From: Medicago truncatula
Taxonomy: Eukaryota > Streptophyta > Magnoliopsida > Fabales > Fabaceae
DNA: 64,000 bases
NCBI RefSeq assembly: GCF_003473485.1
Contig: NC_053042.1
Coordinates: 53,965,762-54,029,761 of the forward strand
Direction: 5' to 3'
Shown here: one piece after another, positions 46,940 through 58,434 of the stretch
Numbering within the stretch: the stretch's first letter is position 1
How the letters are laid out: every line of letters starts with the position of its first letter
The notes under the pieces: generated by a model
What the model was told of the DNA's origin: nothing
What the model saw: only the letters and a program-made list of their open reading frames with translations
Databases searched by the model: none
Program-made: the position numbers and the translations under genes

Positions 46940-47106
46940 ATGTTAACCGGTGCCTTCGAGCACAGGTTAAGGAAACAAAAAAAATAAAAAAGTTTTAAAT
47001 TAAAAGAAATACTTTTTAAACTTTTAATGAGTTGACTACATAAATATCAATGTGATATTAATATATTTACTACTTTAACCATTATCCTAGGACACCCGTT
47101 AACATT
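46940..47106. mobile_element. Small MITE, ATGTTAACCGGTGCC ends
   Basis: The ends ATGTTAACCGGTGCC and GGACACCCGTTAACATT are imperfect inverted repeats around an A/T-rich core. It belongs to the same family as 16939..17131. Confidence 0.6.
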
Positions 47107-47421
47107 ACACTTTGTTTATTTAATGTATCTAAACCGGTTAGTCCAAAGAAGTTTGCTTGTGCAAATTCAAAACTGGTTTACGTTAGCTGTTTTTCGGTTT
47201 TGGCCCTACATCAGTCACCAACCACCAATTGTTAGAAAGTCAAAAACTATATTGTTTGAATTTTCTGATATCTGTGATTATATTTTGCTGTTGCTTCTTT
47301 CTTTCCTTTAACTAAAGTCAAACATTATTATTAGAGTTTTTGTTTTAAAGGAAATACTATAGTAGTTTCTTTAACTCTGTAATTGTCCACATATACACCT
47401 ATCAAGTATCAACGCTCCCAC

Positions 47422-47601
47422 CTCTAAAAAAAAAAAAAAAAAAGCTAAACTCCACTTTTCGCCCCCTAAGTTTTAAAATGTTGCAATTTTGGCCCCCTAT
47501 TAAAAAAATGGCAACAGAGCATATTTCCCCTAAACATAGGGGGCCAAAATTACAACATTTTGAAACATAGGGGCGAAAAATACAGTTTAGCCAAAAAAAA
47601 A
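47422..47601. mobile_element. Foldback element with A-tails and 18-bp direct repeat
   Basis: AAGTATCAACGCTCCCAC is repeated at 47404..47421 and 47602..47619. The insert starts CTCT plus a long A run, then GCTAAACTCCACTTTTCGCC. It is palindromic overall (GCCCCCTAAGTTTTAAAATG mirrored by CATTTTGAAACATAGGGG) and ends TTTAGCC plus an A run. Confidence 0.75.
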
Positions 47602-48160
47602 AAGTATCAACGCTCCCACAATTTTTTGGAGATATACTTCACGAGGACGTCATGTTTTATATCTATGTCTTCTTTTGACACAATTTTGTGTATGTCTGAA
47701 CAGCATAAAATTCATATTTTTAAGATATACTTTCGATTATCGTAAAAAACAGATATATACCTCCGAAACAACAATACCTACATTCAATTTTTTTTTTAGA
47801 GGGCACAATACCTACATTCATTATTCATTTTTTTCCGATGAATCAAGAACATTCATATTCATTAAGTTTTCAACAAATTAATTTTTAACAAGAAAGAGTA
47901 GTATATGGTTTCCTGACGTAGGAAGATTGACTGCACGTATTAAAGATGTGATATGTATGAAAGGTTCGGTGTGAATAGTGCAGATTTGAAATGTTCGATT
48001 GACTTAAATTATACCTTTTTAGAAAGGGAATCAGACCAGGAGTAGAATACATCGCTTCGTCATGATGTATGAGCATTTTAAGCCATCCGGATTCATCTGA
48101 AGACCCAAAACCAGATTTTATTATTTCAGCTCAGTTTTATTATTAGTCTATTTTGTTTTT

Positions 48161-48450
48161 GGGAGATTAGTCACTTTAATCCCTGAATAGGAAATGAGTC
48201 GTCACTTTAGTCCCTGAATGCAGATAAATTGCAAAATAGTCCATGAATGTAGACTTTGTTAGTCAATTTAGTCCCTGAATGCAGACTCCGTTCGTCAATT
48301 TAGTCCCTGAATGTAGACTCCGCTAATCACTTTAGTCCCTAAAATTGACCAACAGAGTCTACATTCAGGGACTGTTTTGCAATTTGTCTGCATTCAGGGA
48401 TTAAAGTGACTACTTTTTTTCCATTCTGGGACTAAAGTGACTAATTCCCC
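48161..48450. mobile_element. MULE-type MITE with 9-bp target duplication
   Basis: The ends GGGAGATTAGTCACTTTAAT and AAAGTGACTAATTCCCC are inverted. TTTGTTTTT is duplicated at 48152..48160 and 48451..48459. The left arm has four diverged tandem copies of TTTAGTCCCTGAATGYAGAC. Confidence 0.8.
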
Positions 48451-48459
48451 TTTGTTTTT

Positions 48460-49494
48460 TGTTTGGATTTTCGGCCCATTAGAGTTTTGTTATTTCCCTA
48501 GTATTTAAGCTTAACATTTGTAGTCTAAGATACAGTTTTTCATTTAATAAAATTATTGAGAACTTTTCTCAATTTCTGGTGGATTCCAGAAACCCTAGAT
48601 TTATCACTTGCAACTTGTTTGTTTATCATTCTAGGTTTAACGCTTGCTTAACTTTGCTTTCTACTGTGTCATTTCCCTACAAAAAAAGAGTAGTATATGG
48701 TTAAAGGAGTCACGGTGTATTTATTTTTACTCAAGTCACGGTGTTAATTCTAAATAATTAACATTGCTATTGTTAAATGATCCGATTGAGTCTCAATTTA
48801 AGAGGAGGGCGCTCATATACTTTTACACATTCAACAATTTAAGAATATATGAAAAATATGAGACTCCAATACAATTTAGTGCTAAGAATTTAACTTTGAA
48901 AAGATTGAATTTGAATCTTGTCAAAAGACAATTGTAAAATATTTACTAAATAATTCCCATTTCCTTATGCATCAAGACATATATAGATCAACACATATTT
49001 TAAATCTGTCTGACAAAAACCCTAAATGATGAACCTAATGATTATTGATTAATGAATGATAACGAAAAATATTTTAAGTAGTGATTGTGATAGAGCAGAC
49101 CAGAGCCAAAATAAGAAGAAATAATAAATAAATAAATAAAAAGAAAAGTCGATGGTAGGAAGATTTTTGCGTGACGGAAAACCATTGGCCAAAATGTGTA
49201 CTTTTGTGTGGTGAGCAGTGCTCGTTCGTTTGATTCTTCTTACCAATAATAATAATACTCATCTCACTCTCATGTTTGTTGCTTCCTTCTTTTTTCTTCC
49301 CATAGAACACAAAAATAGATACCAAAGAATCTTCCCTCTTCTCTTCACTTTCATTTTCCCATTCTTTAATTATTACATCATTTATCATTTATTATATATA
49401 TATATATATATTTTTTTTTTTATATTACTATAACTAGATCAAACATACAGAGAAACATAACAAAACGTTAACACATAGGAAGAGGAGATAGAGA
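48460..49494. other. 5' flank of the SPD1-like gene
   Basis: No separate gene was seen. The last few hundred bases should contain the promoter and leader. A TA run lies at about 49394..49410 with TATATTACTATA just downstream. Confidence 0.4.
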
Positions 49495-52400
49495 ATGAGA
49501 GCAATAAATTCGCATGTTGTCTTAATTGATCTTCACTGCACCTCATGGCAAAGGAACAACAACCTTAACAATAAACAACTGTTTTCTTCATTTCATCGTT
49601 CATCATCTTCATCAAGAAGACTCAATAAAGCGATTCAATCTTCCAAATCATCTTCTTCAGCTTCTCCTCAAATCCGACGACCCTCCGATCGTTACCCAAT
49701 CAGAAATGGATCCTCACCGTCGAATTTGCAACCCGAAACCACCGCAGAGCTTGATATGTTTCTGGAACTTCTTCCTTTGGAGATGAGGATGGAATTGTAT
49801 CGTCACCAAGAGATTGGTGGACTCATTGAAGTTGTTATGGATTTAGGTAGAAAGCCTCTTGCTAGATTCCCTTCTGGTGATTGGGTCATTTCTCAACGAC
49901 CCATTAACCATGATGATTTACGCCACGCCATTTCTAAGGTACCACTCTACCTCTATTTTTTGGATAAACAACTTAATTAAGAGCTTATGATAAATATGGC
50001 TTAACTCAGTAGTAGTTTGCTAGCTAAGTGATTTGTTTATTTGGAAATTGTTTTGACTTGTGATTATTAAACTTTACTCAGTTTGTATTTTTAATGTGGG
50101 GTCCAATGTTCTTTATTAACTTTTACATTAATTAATTGGATTAAATTAGTCTTTTTTTTTTTTTTTTTTTTTTTTATCTCCCACTTTTACGTATGATGCA
50201 TCATGCATGGTTAAATAAAATTTATACCTTTGCATTCATCCACTATCTGCTACTAGCTTATGCCTAAACTTGTATTTTATCAGCTATTGCTTTTTACCAA
50301 ACTGAGTTTTTGTAGTGTGTGTGCTAATGCTAGCTAATTGACCATAACTAAGTAAATGTCGAAAGGTTCCTTTTTTTGTTGTTGAAGAGTAATGGATATA
50401 ATGGTTGTTTTGTTTCTTGTTATAGGTTGGTGAGTTTTCAGATGACAACCGATCTGGTATTGATAGCTCTTTGCATCGTATAAGTGCAATTCGGAACCGT
50501 CAGATGCAAATTATTGGCCTTACTTGTCGTGTTGGTCGAGCGGTGAGTGGCAGTGCTAAAATTATACATGATCTGGTTGAGGGAGGAGGTTCTATATTGG
50601 TCATTGGACCTCCTGGTGTTGGTAAAACTACCTTAATCAGGTCAACATTTTAATTTTGCTTTTTACTATGTCTGTATGTGGAACTGGTTTACTATGCAAC
50701 TGATTTTCGCTTTCATTTTCTGTTTTATTTCATGTTTGTTTCTTTGAAAATGCTACTGGACTGTGTTTGTTTCTGTTTTCCTATCAGTTTCCTTTTTATT
50801 TTATCTAGTTTGAATGTCTGAAGAAGCTTTGATTGTGCAGAGAGACTGCTAGGATGCTGGCAGATGAGTTCCTGAAGCGCGTAGTAATAGTGGATACATC
50901 CAATGAAATTGGAGGTGACGGAGATGTTCCTCATGCAGGCATAGGCAGGGCGAGGAGGATGCAAGTTCCAAATGTTAATATGCAGCATAGTGTTAGTACT
51001 AATCTCAGTCATTTGGCTTAATTGACTGCTTCATCTTTATGAAAATTGTTTTGATAATTTGTAATCTAAGCTTCTGTGGTGCTGTTTTGTTTTGTTTATT
51101 TGTACAGATTATGATTGAAGCAGTTGAAAATCATATGCCTGAAACCATTATAATTGATGAAATTGGAACAGAACTTGAAGCATTAGCAGCAAGTACCATT
51201 GCTCAAAGAGGAGTTCAATTGGTTGGAACGGCACATGGAACAACCATTGAAAGCATAATGAAGAATCCTTATCTTCAGATCCTTGTTGGTGGTATAGAGG
51301 TGCAAAAGCTACTCTTATTTATTTTCCTTCAAGTTTATGATTTATAATAAAGAATTGTTAGTTAAATAGATCCATCCATTCCAGTCCCATCCTTCTTTCA
51401 AAGATTGAATCAATCTAAATTTTTTTGTAGCATATCCTAATGAAATATGTATAGCGCGTGTCCACGTTAATGATGTTCATTGGTCATTTATTTGAATAGA
51501 GTGTAACTCTCGGGGATGAGGAAGCCAGGAAAAGGAAAGTGCAAAAGACAATTCTAGAAAGGAAAGGACCACCTACATTTACATGTGCTGTTGAGATGAT
51601 ATCCAAAACTGAATGTCGTGTTCATCATAGGTTAGATGCAACTGTGGATGCTCTTTTGGCAGGTATTCCTCATCTTCTATAATGGAATATCTTATTTCAC
51701 ATCTAACTGACTGATGCAGTAACTAACTAGAAAATCTTCTTTGATACAGGAAAACCTCCAGTATTTGAAGTCCGTCATTGGGATGATTTTTCCAATGATT
51801 TGGTGAAGCATGCTCCAATACCTGAGATAAGCCATGAAGAAACATCGGATTTAAATTTAACTAACACTAATATCACAAGTTCTGACAGAGAGTATGACGA
51901 GGATGATACATACTACTATCCCACTCGATCCATGAAATGGAGTGATAATAGTGGATCTGTGATCAAGAGGAGTTCACCAATGCAAGTGTACACCTGCAAG
52001 GTAAATTATTTTAGGGTTTGCATGTGCTGGTAGAGAATATTATCAGGATTCAGGAGCTTCGATAACTGTCTCATTTTCATGTTCCATTGAAGGAACAAAT
52101 TTCTTAAAACTCATCTTATTTTTTTTCTTAATAACGGGCACTGTTTTCTTGTTGGATGAATTTAGATTCTTGAAGCTGATCTAGTACAAGTAGCAAAAGT
52201 GATGGGGTTTGAAGATTTAATAGAAGTAACTGATGACATTGGAACTGCTGATGCAATTCTTGCATCCGGTTCTGAGTTACGACAGAATTCATGGATCCGT
52301 GGTGTTGCGAAATTCCACCAGTTACCTGTATTTGTTCTCAAGGTGCCCTTTTGCTATTGCTACCTCTTTCAGCAATTGCTTCAATGTGGTCTCCTTTTGC

Positions 52401-53696
52401 CTTATAATGAATTTTTGTTCCTTCATTGCAGTCCAATACCATGGCAAAAATGGTAAAGGCAGTAAAAATGATCCTCGGGCTAGAACCCTTTGGCTCCACG
52501 ATGAAGAAGCCATCAAATGACTCTCCAGATATTGAAATTGACGATGACGAACCAAAGCACAAACCATCGCTGGAAGAGATTGACGCCTTAGAGGTACAAC
52601 CCTTTTCTGTCCACTCAATTAGTATCTAATTTCTCTTCTTGAAGTCCCATCTTCTGTGCGAAATATTTATCTATGCTGTGTACTAGAAGTCTAGCAATTG
52701 CTTCACGTGCTTAGTTGTTTGGGTCTTAAAGAATGATTGGCCTTTTCTTTTTAGCGCATTTATTGATTGAATTCCTTTTGTGTATACTCATTTGTGTTGT
52801 TTATAAGTATTCTAGTTTACCACTAGCAGTTCTTAGATTTGGGTTGAATCTAACTTATCCTGCAAAATTGGCTTGTAAAGTATAAAATGTCTTTCACTTA
52901 TAGATACTTTTTAATACTATACCACATTTAATGTGTAACTTTCAACACACACTCTTAACACCTATGTCTTGACATTATAGAGCGTGACCCAAGTGACCTA
53001 TTTTTTTGACATAGACCACCCAAGTGGTCTGATAACATGTGGCCCAACGGATCTTTTACAGACTCTAATCTTAGAATTTGAATTATCTAACCTCCCTAAA
53101 CCGACTTGTGAAATTTGAGTTATCCAACCTCTCTAGACCAAATTGTAAGTTGAGGGATGTCTCTCACTTGTAAACATTTTTTAAGATCATATCACATTTA
53201 GTCTTAGGACTCTATCCATTAATCTCAGTTTCTGATTTTTTAACTCGAGGGCTATTTTTCGGATAAATTGCTTTCATGTTAAACAATTGTGTTTGAATTG
53301 GAAAAGTCTACATTGCCTAGATTATTTATTATTGTGTTATCTATGTAATATCGACATTATGATAAATTTTATTGTATTCGTATATGGCAGGAGGTTCGGC
53401 TAGCGATAGAGTACATAGTGATTCCTGGTGGAGAGGCTGTGGAACTTCTTCCAAGACGTTCTGAAATTATTGACCGGCAGATTGAACTTGTGCAAAGCTA
53501 TCAGTTGGCTGCTGAAAAGTCAGGTACAGATCAAAACACCAGGTTGCAGATTCTTCCCTTGAGGCTAAGTACCAAAAGATCCTCCAAGTCTAGTTCTGTT
53601 TCCCGCAAGAAAAGAAGTTCTACCTCAGAAAAATCTGCTGGTAGTGATGGCGGCAATGGTACCACTGTCACTAGGCTTCCTATTTTACCTGAATGA
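49495..53696 (+). CDS. SPD1/Ycf45-like plastid AAA ATPase with C-terminal R3H-like domain
   Basis: Nine exons: 49495..49938, 50426..50640, 50841..50991, 51108..51299, 51500..51662, 51750..52000, 52166..52342, 52432..52593 and 53391..53696. They give 686 aa with consistent GT/AG borders and phases. The N-terminus is Ser/Arg-rich and acid-poor, as in a plastid transit peptide. A conserved block follows ([17 protein letters not shown]). The P-loop is GPPGVGKT (209-216); Walker B is TIIIDE (283-288) in [17 protein letters not shown]. The C-terminal part ([20 protein letters not shown]...) fits the R3H domain attached to these ATPases. It matches the family of Arabidopsis SEEDLING PLASTID DEVELOPMENT 1 and algal-plastid/cyanobacterial Ycf45. 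SPD1 is needed for plastid differentiation in seedlings; the biochemical substrate is not known to me. The Lys/Ser-rich tail is low complexity. Confidence 0.93.
50155..50176. repeat. Poly(T) tract in intron 1
   Basis: An uninterrupted T run of about 22 bases in the first intron of the SPD1-like gene, possibly the tail of an old retroposon. No flanking duplication was seen. Confidence 0.7.
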
Positions 53697-54124
53697 TTCA
53701 AAATTTTCTCCCATCCTAACATATTTCCCTTCATTGGTTTGTACATGTATGTATGTAATAACATGTACAGTCGTGTATGTGGTGTAAAACTGTAAATAAT
53801 TTATTTATAGTATTTTGTTCATCCACAGAAAATACAAAGATTTCATTCCTGGAATGTAGTTCGATATTTAATTTTTTATAAATTTATTAAATATTGTTGA
53901 CTCATATTAGTAATTAACGAAAGCCAAGCTAGCATTAGCATTAAAAATTGTACGTATAGAAAAGACTAAAGACAGATGAAGATCCTTCCAGGCTAATTGT
54001 TGAAGTTGAGAAAATATATTGTGTTTTTTGTTAAGTTTTTTGTGCTTAGATTGATTGTTTTTGAGAGACACTGAACTTGAACCACGAGGCAAGCAGAAAA
54101 ACGTTACATGAATCAAACTTCGAG
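53697..54124. other. 3' flank of SPD1-like gene
   Basis: This begins with the 3' UTR of the SPD1-like gene (AATAAC / GTAATAACATG region near 53755) and runs into the 3' side of the mobile-domain pseudogene on the other strand. No further feature was recognised. Confidence 0.45.
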
Positions 54125-55948
54125 TCATTGGACGTATCCGTACTGCCTCAAAACCCTCTCGGGCAAGTGACGGTACACCCTACGAACACCGCACATAATC
54201 CAGCCTGAATACCAGAAAACCTCCTCTAAATCCTGGATCTCCCTGTGCTCTTCGTACGGCCTCTAGCATACGTCATCAAACTGTATACGATCAAGCAGTG
54301 ACCGATACGTGACCCCCTCTCCGTGACCCTTCTGAAGCTTCCACCTCGCCGCAACCAGATAGTTTTCCATGTAGTCAGTGTTGGGATCAACACTGTAAAA
54401 GCCAGGAAAATGCGCCAAAAACCATGTTTGCACAAACCAAACAAATCACATTTAAAATAAAAGTTAAGGTTCACATTTATAAGTTTCTTACAGTGAGCAG
54501 CGTCACGCTTCCCCCAAGAGCTCTATCTCCAGGCCTACACGCCTCAGCTAACTCGTCGTATAGGTATGCGAGTGTCATCCCTCCCCAGGAATAATTACGC
54601 ATCCCCGCGTAGCCCTCCTCCATGGTTGTCAGATAGACCAACTCGATACGTTTGTTGCTTCTATCACCAAACAACAAGCATCCTACAAGATATAAGAGAT
54701 AGGACTTCACACAAAATGTCCTAACCCTCTGCAGCTCCTCCATTTCCTCTGCATCCTCCGTATCCGCCAATACGTTAGCCCTACCAAGGTGCCTCGTATA
54801 TAGCTCCCTCAGCTTCGGGTAACTAATGTACCCGCCGTACTCTGTACCACAAATTTTCTCCGTCTCCTGGTTGCGACACACCCAAGTGCCTCATCAGTAG
54901 TGCCGCTCCCTCATGTTTCGGCATCTTCTTCCCATGGCTCAATAGTCATCTCCCCCAAGGGCATGTGAAAAGTACTGGTCTTGGGATGCCACCTCTCGCA
55001 TAGAGTCATCAGTAGGGCATGAGGCACAGTGGCGTAGCCCGGGTAAACCAAATCATGTAACCCGCTCTCCCTAAGCGGATCCCAAAACCAATCCTAATTC
55101 CCGTTTGGGCGTCCGAGACTCAAGATTTTAGCCCCATGATTAATCGGTTTCACCACACGCAGTTTAAGAACCTGAAATAATAGAAAAATAAACATAGTTT
55201 AAACAATTTATACATTAAACAATGTAAACATTTAACTAAACAAAATTAAACTTAACAAATTCAAAAATAAAACATAACACAAGTAAACCTTAAAACTTAA
55301 ATAAAACACATAACAAAATAAATTTAAATCATAATTAAACATAAAGAAAACAATAAAAGTTGAAATAAAGAAAATATAAAGAAAATAATTAAACATAAAG
55401 AAAATAATTAAAAAAAAAAACACATATAAAAGTTGATATAATAATTAAACAAATACACATAAAAAGGAAATAATTAAGCATAAAGAAAAACCATTTAAAA
55501 AAATTACAGTTACGTTTTCTGAATTATACCAAAGCGGCAACGCCACATGATTGGCATAAGAGTGCAGCAAAGATAGGTCGTCCGATCCTCCAGGAAAGGG
55601 AGGGTCCACAGATAACACCTCTGGGGCAGCAGCTGCTGCAATGTTATCATCATCTCCTACATGCTGCTGCTCTGGTATATGATCCTGGTCATACCCACCA
55701 TCCGTAACATCGTGGTGTACCTGGTCCTGATAATTCAGGTACTCCATCTGCTGGCTCGGATCAACCACCTGCGACTCTTCAGGCTGTGTAGCCTGAGAAG
55801 CCTCCTGCGAACTCCCTGAACCATCCACCCTCCGGCCTCTACCCCTCTTTGGGATGTGGCCGCTTTGCCGCTCCCTCCGGTGGCTCTGAGTCATCGCAGA
55901 CCTACCACCAATCATCTTAGATGGATCAATGGGGTCCTGATCGGCCAT
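54125..55948 (-). pseudogene. Plant mobile domain (PMD, MAIN-like) protein pseudogene
   Basis: The first exon, 55514..55948, starts MADQDPIDPSKMIGG, has a Gln/Asp-rich linker and then PPFPGGSDDLSLLHSYANHV, the PMD entry motif. Exon 2 starts at 55171. Later blocks match the family: CERWHPKTSTFHMPLGEMTI, EGAALLMRHLGVSQ, EKICGTEYGGYISYPKLREL, YLLYLVGCLLFGD, NYSWGGMTLAYLYDELAEA, HFPGFYSVDPNTDYMENYLV and VYRHLPERVLRQYGYVQ. Lesions: TAG at 55094..55096; TGA at 54911..54913; a frameshift between LLMRHLGVSQ and ETEKICGTEY; TAG at 54263..54265 replacing a Trp in the VC(W)RPYEEH block; and loss of a consensus acceptor before WFLAHFPG. PMD sequences occur in host genes (MAIN/MAIL1) and in Mutator-like elements; this copy looks transposon-derived and dead. 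Confidence 0.9.
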
Positions 55949-58250
55949 ATCTACAGAAAAAATTATAAAATTAACATCATTCAACTTATACATTCAACCA
56001 CTTTATCAAACACACTAAACCTAAACATAACCTAAACTTTCACATTCAACCACTTTATCAAATAAACACATTGAACCTAAACATTATCATACACACTATC
56101 ATTCACATTCAAACATAAATAATCAAATGCATTATCATACACACTCAACCTAAACATAACCTAAACTAAACATAAACATTCATCTTCGTTGAAAAATTAA
56201 AACCACATTCAATCTAATTCAATATATACTTCTTCGAATTACAATCAACATCATATCCATAACCTAAACTAACTAAATAATCAATAAAATTGTCATTGAG
56301 GCATTTTATCAAACACTTTGTGTGCAAAGTATCAAACATACTCAAAATGTGTTCTTTTGCCACCATTCAAAACCATATTATACTCTAACATCATTCAATC
56401 ATCAATCAAAGTCAGTACATTCAATTATAAACTACATGCAATCATCAAAAATTCAATTCCTACATCAACCCTAACCACATGAAAACTACCATTTTTTTTT
56501 TTAAAAACCTACACAAACTAACATTATGATTAAAATTGAGTCAAGATACTTACTTGTGATTAAATGGAGATGATGCACTTGATTTTGCTCAAAAATCGAA
56601 ATGGGAGAAGTTGTTTGGTTTTGGAAAGTTTTTGAACACTTGAACAATACTCAGAAAACTGAGTTTCTGCTTCTGTTTATGTTAAGTTCGCATCGGCAGT
56701 TAACTGCTGAGGAAATCTTCGGGAGTTAACTGCCGCCGGTTTTCTAAAACTTCGGCAGTTAACTGCCGATGAGCATTTAGGTAAATTACTCGCGTGTCTC
56801 AGCTAAACCTAATGTGTCAAGAACAATTCTCAAAATGTTACTGTTAGGAATGAAATCTATTTTGCAATTAGGCTGATAAGTTAAAAAGTAAGTATATTAA
56901 ATATTAATTTTTTCTCTCCGATAAATATATGATAATTGACTTAAAACTGTTATAATCCTATAAATATAGTGATAAATCACTTGAAACTCATATACAACTG
57001 CAAGGTTTCAAATTTTAAACACGGATGAAATCTTTCAGCCTAACAATCACAACATTATCAATTAAGTTAAAATCTACCAACGTTTGTTGACTCAATTTAA
57101 GAGATAAAGTACTACTGACCTATAGTGTGATTACAAAATTCACACACCTTCCACATTTCTAAAAGGCTACACATGATTTTTGGTCTAAAATAATTATTCG
57201 TAGGCTAGAAGATTTTGTTTTTCTTTTCCCAAATGTATATTGTTGAAGTTGCTTTGAGAGTGGAAAGAAATTGTTTCCTATTTTTCGATGTGGATAATGC
57301 CCTTTGCACGTAATTATAGAGACTAGTCTCTCTCAATACTGGATTCAAATCTATAATATTTAGTTAAATTGAAAGAGATCTCATACTAATCATCTGAGTG
57401 CTCTTGCGTCAAAAAAAGTTGCTTCTTTAATTTTTCTTTAATTTCATTCTAAAAAAATAAAATATTGTGTACATTATTCTTTGAGTAAATTACACAATTT
57501 AATCTTTAACAATTTTGTTGTTGCTCAATTTTGTCTTCTACAGGAAATAATATTCAAACTGGTCTCTAAATTTTTTATACCAAAAACAAATTAATTCTTC
57601 CATTATTATGAGTCGAGAACCAATTTAGATGAGACTCCCTTTTTAAATGACAATATTGTATACATTATTTTAAAAATATTATACTAAAGTGTACATTTAT
57701 AATAGGGTTAATAGTGCTTGTTTTGGACCTTCATGACAAATTTCACCCCCTGTAATTTGAGAAAATTTTAGTCTACCCTCTTGTAATTTGAGCAAATTTC
57801 GGTTTATCTCTTAATAATTTGAGCAAATTTCAGTTTACCCTCTGTCATATCATCGAATATGCACATCAAATGACCTAGGGAGTATTTTGAAACAATTTTT
57901 TTTTTTCAAGGACCGAATCCAATTATTTTTACATGAAACAAACTCGGAAATGACCTATATAAAAGGGGATAAAACATTATTAATCCTTTATAATAAACAT
58001 ACTCGTAGATAAATTGACAAACATCATTTAAATTTCACACACAATTTATAAGGTTCAAGTTCTAACCTAAACAAAGATGTTATTTCAGATATGGATATTG
58101 TGAGCTAAATCTTACAAACTATAATAATTTTACTAATAATTAAATAAAATAATTTAGTAATTTTATTACTTTCTTAACGGAAACATATGTTATGTATGAT
58201 TTTTTTTAACCTTAAAAAGGACGTCAAGTAACGACAGTCGGAAATACTAA
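55949..58250. other. Gene-free stretch with palindrome cluster
   Basis: This includes the 5' flank of the PMD pseudogene, AT/CA-rich sequence with ACATTCAA motifs from 56000 to 56500, and the palindrome cluster at 56694..56769. Between 57700 and 57850 there are three diverged tandem copies of GTAATTTGAGCAAATTTCGG. No coding sequence was recognised. Confidence 0.5.
56694..56769. promoter_or_regulatory. Three palindromic MYB-core-like motifs
   Basis: GCAGTTAACTGC at 56696..56707, GGGAGTTAACTGCCG from 56721, and TCGGCAGTTAACTGCCGA (perfect 18-bp palindrome) at 56752..56769. Each central CAGTTAACTG presents two back-to-back CNGTTR/YAACNG sites. They lie about 750 bp upstream of the PMD pseudogene start. 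Regulatory function is inferred only. Confidence 0.5.
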
Positions 58251-58260
58251 TAGAGCGTTG

Positions 58261-58434
58261 GTTTTGGAATCTTTGACACTGTTCCAACCTTCAACCTCAA
58301 GGGTTTCCTTCAAAACCCTAAATTTCCAAAATTACTCATTTTTGTAAGCATCTTCTTCATTTTCAAATTCTATAACATTTCTTTCTTCAATTATACCCAA
58401 AACCGTGGTTTCAGGATTTGCGAAATTGGAAGCA
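58261..58434 (+). promoter_or_regulatory. 5' leader region of the RZ-1-like gene
   Basis: Gene-like, CT-rich leader sequence precedes the ATG at 58435. An upstream in-frame GTG at 58405 extends the frame, but no in-frame ATG does, so 58435 is the start. The transcript start is not mapped. Confidence 0.4.

Noticed and set aside
47123..47311. Hypothetical 62-residue frame
   Set aside because: It is unsupported by splicing or similarity and lies between repeats.
58405..58434. Upstream extension of the RZ-1-like protein
   Set aside because: The extension would need a GTG start; the first ATG in frame at 58435 gives the family-typical N-terminus.
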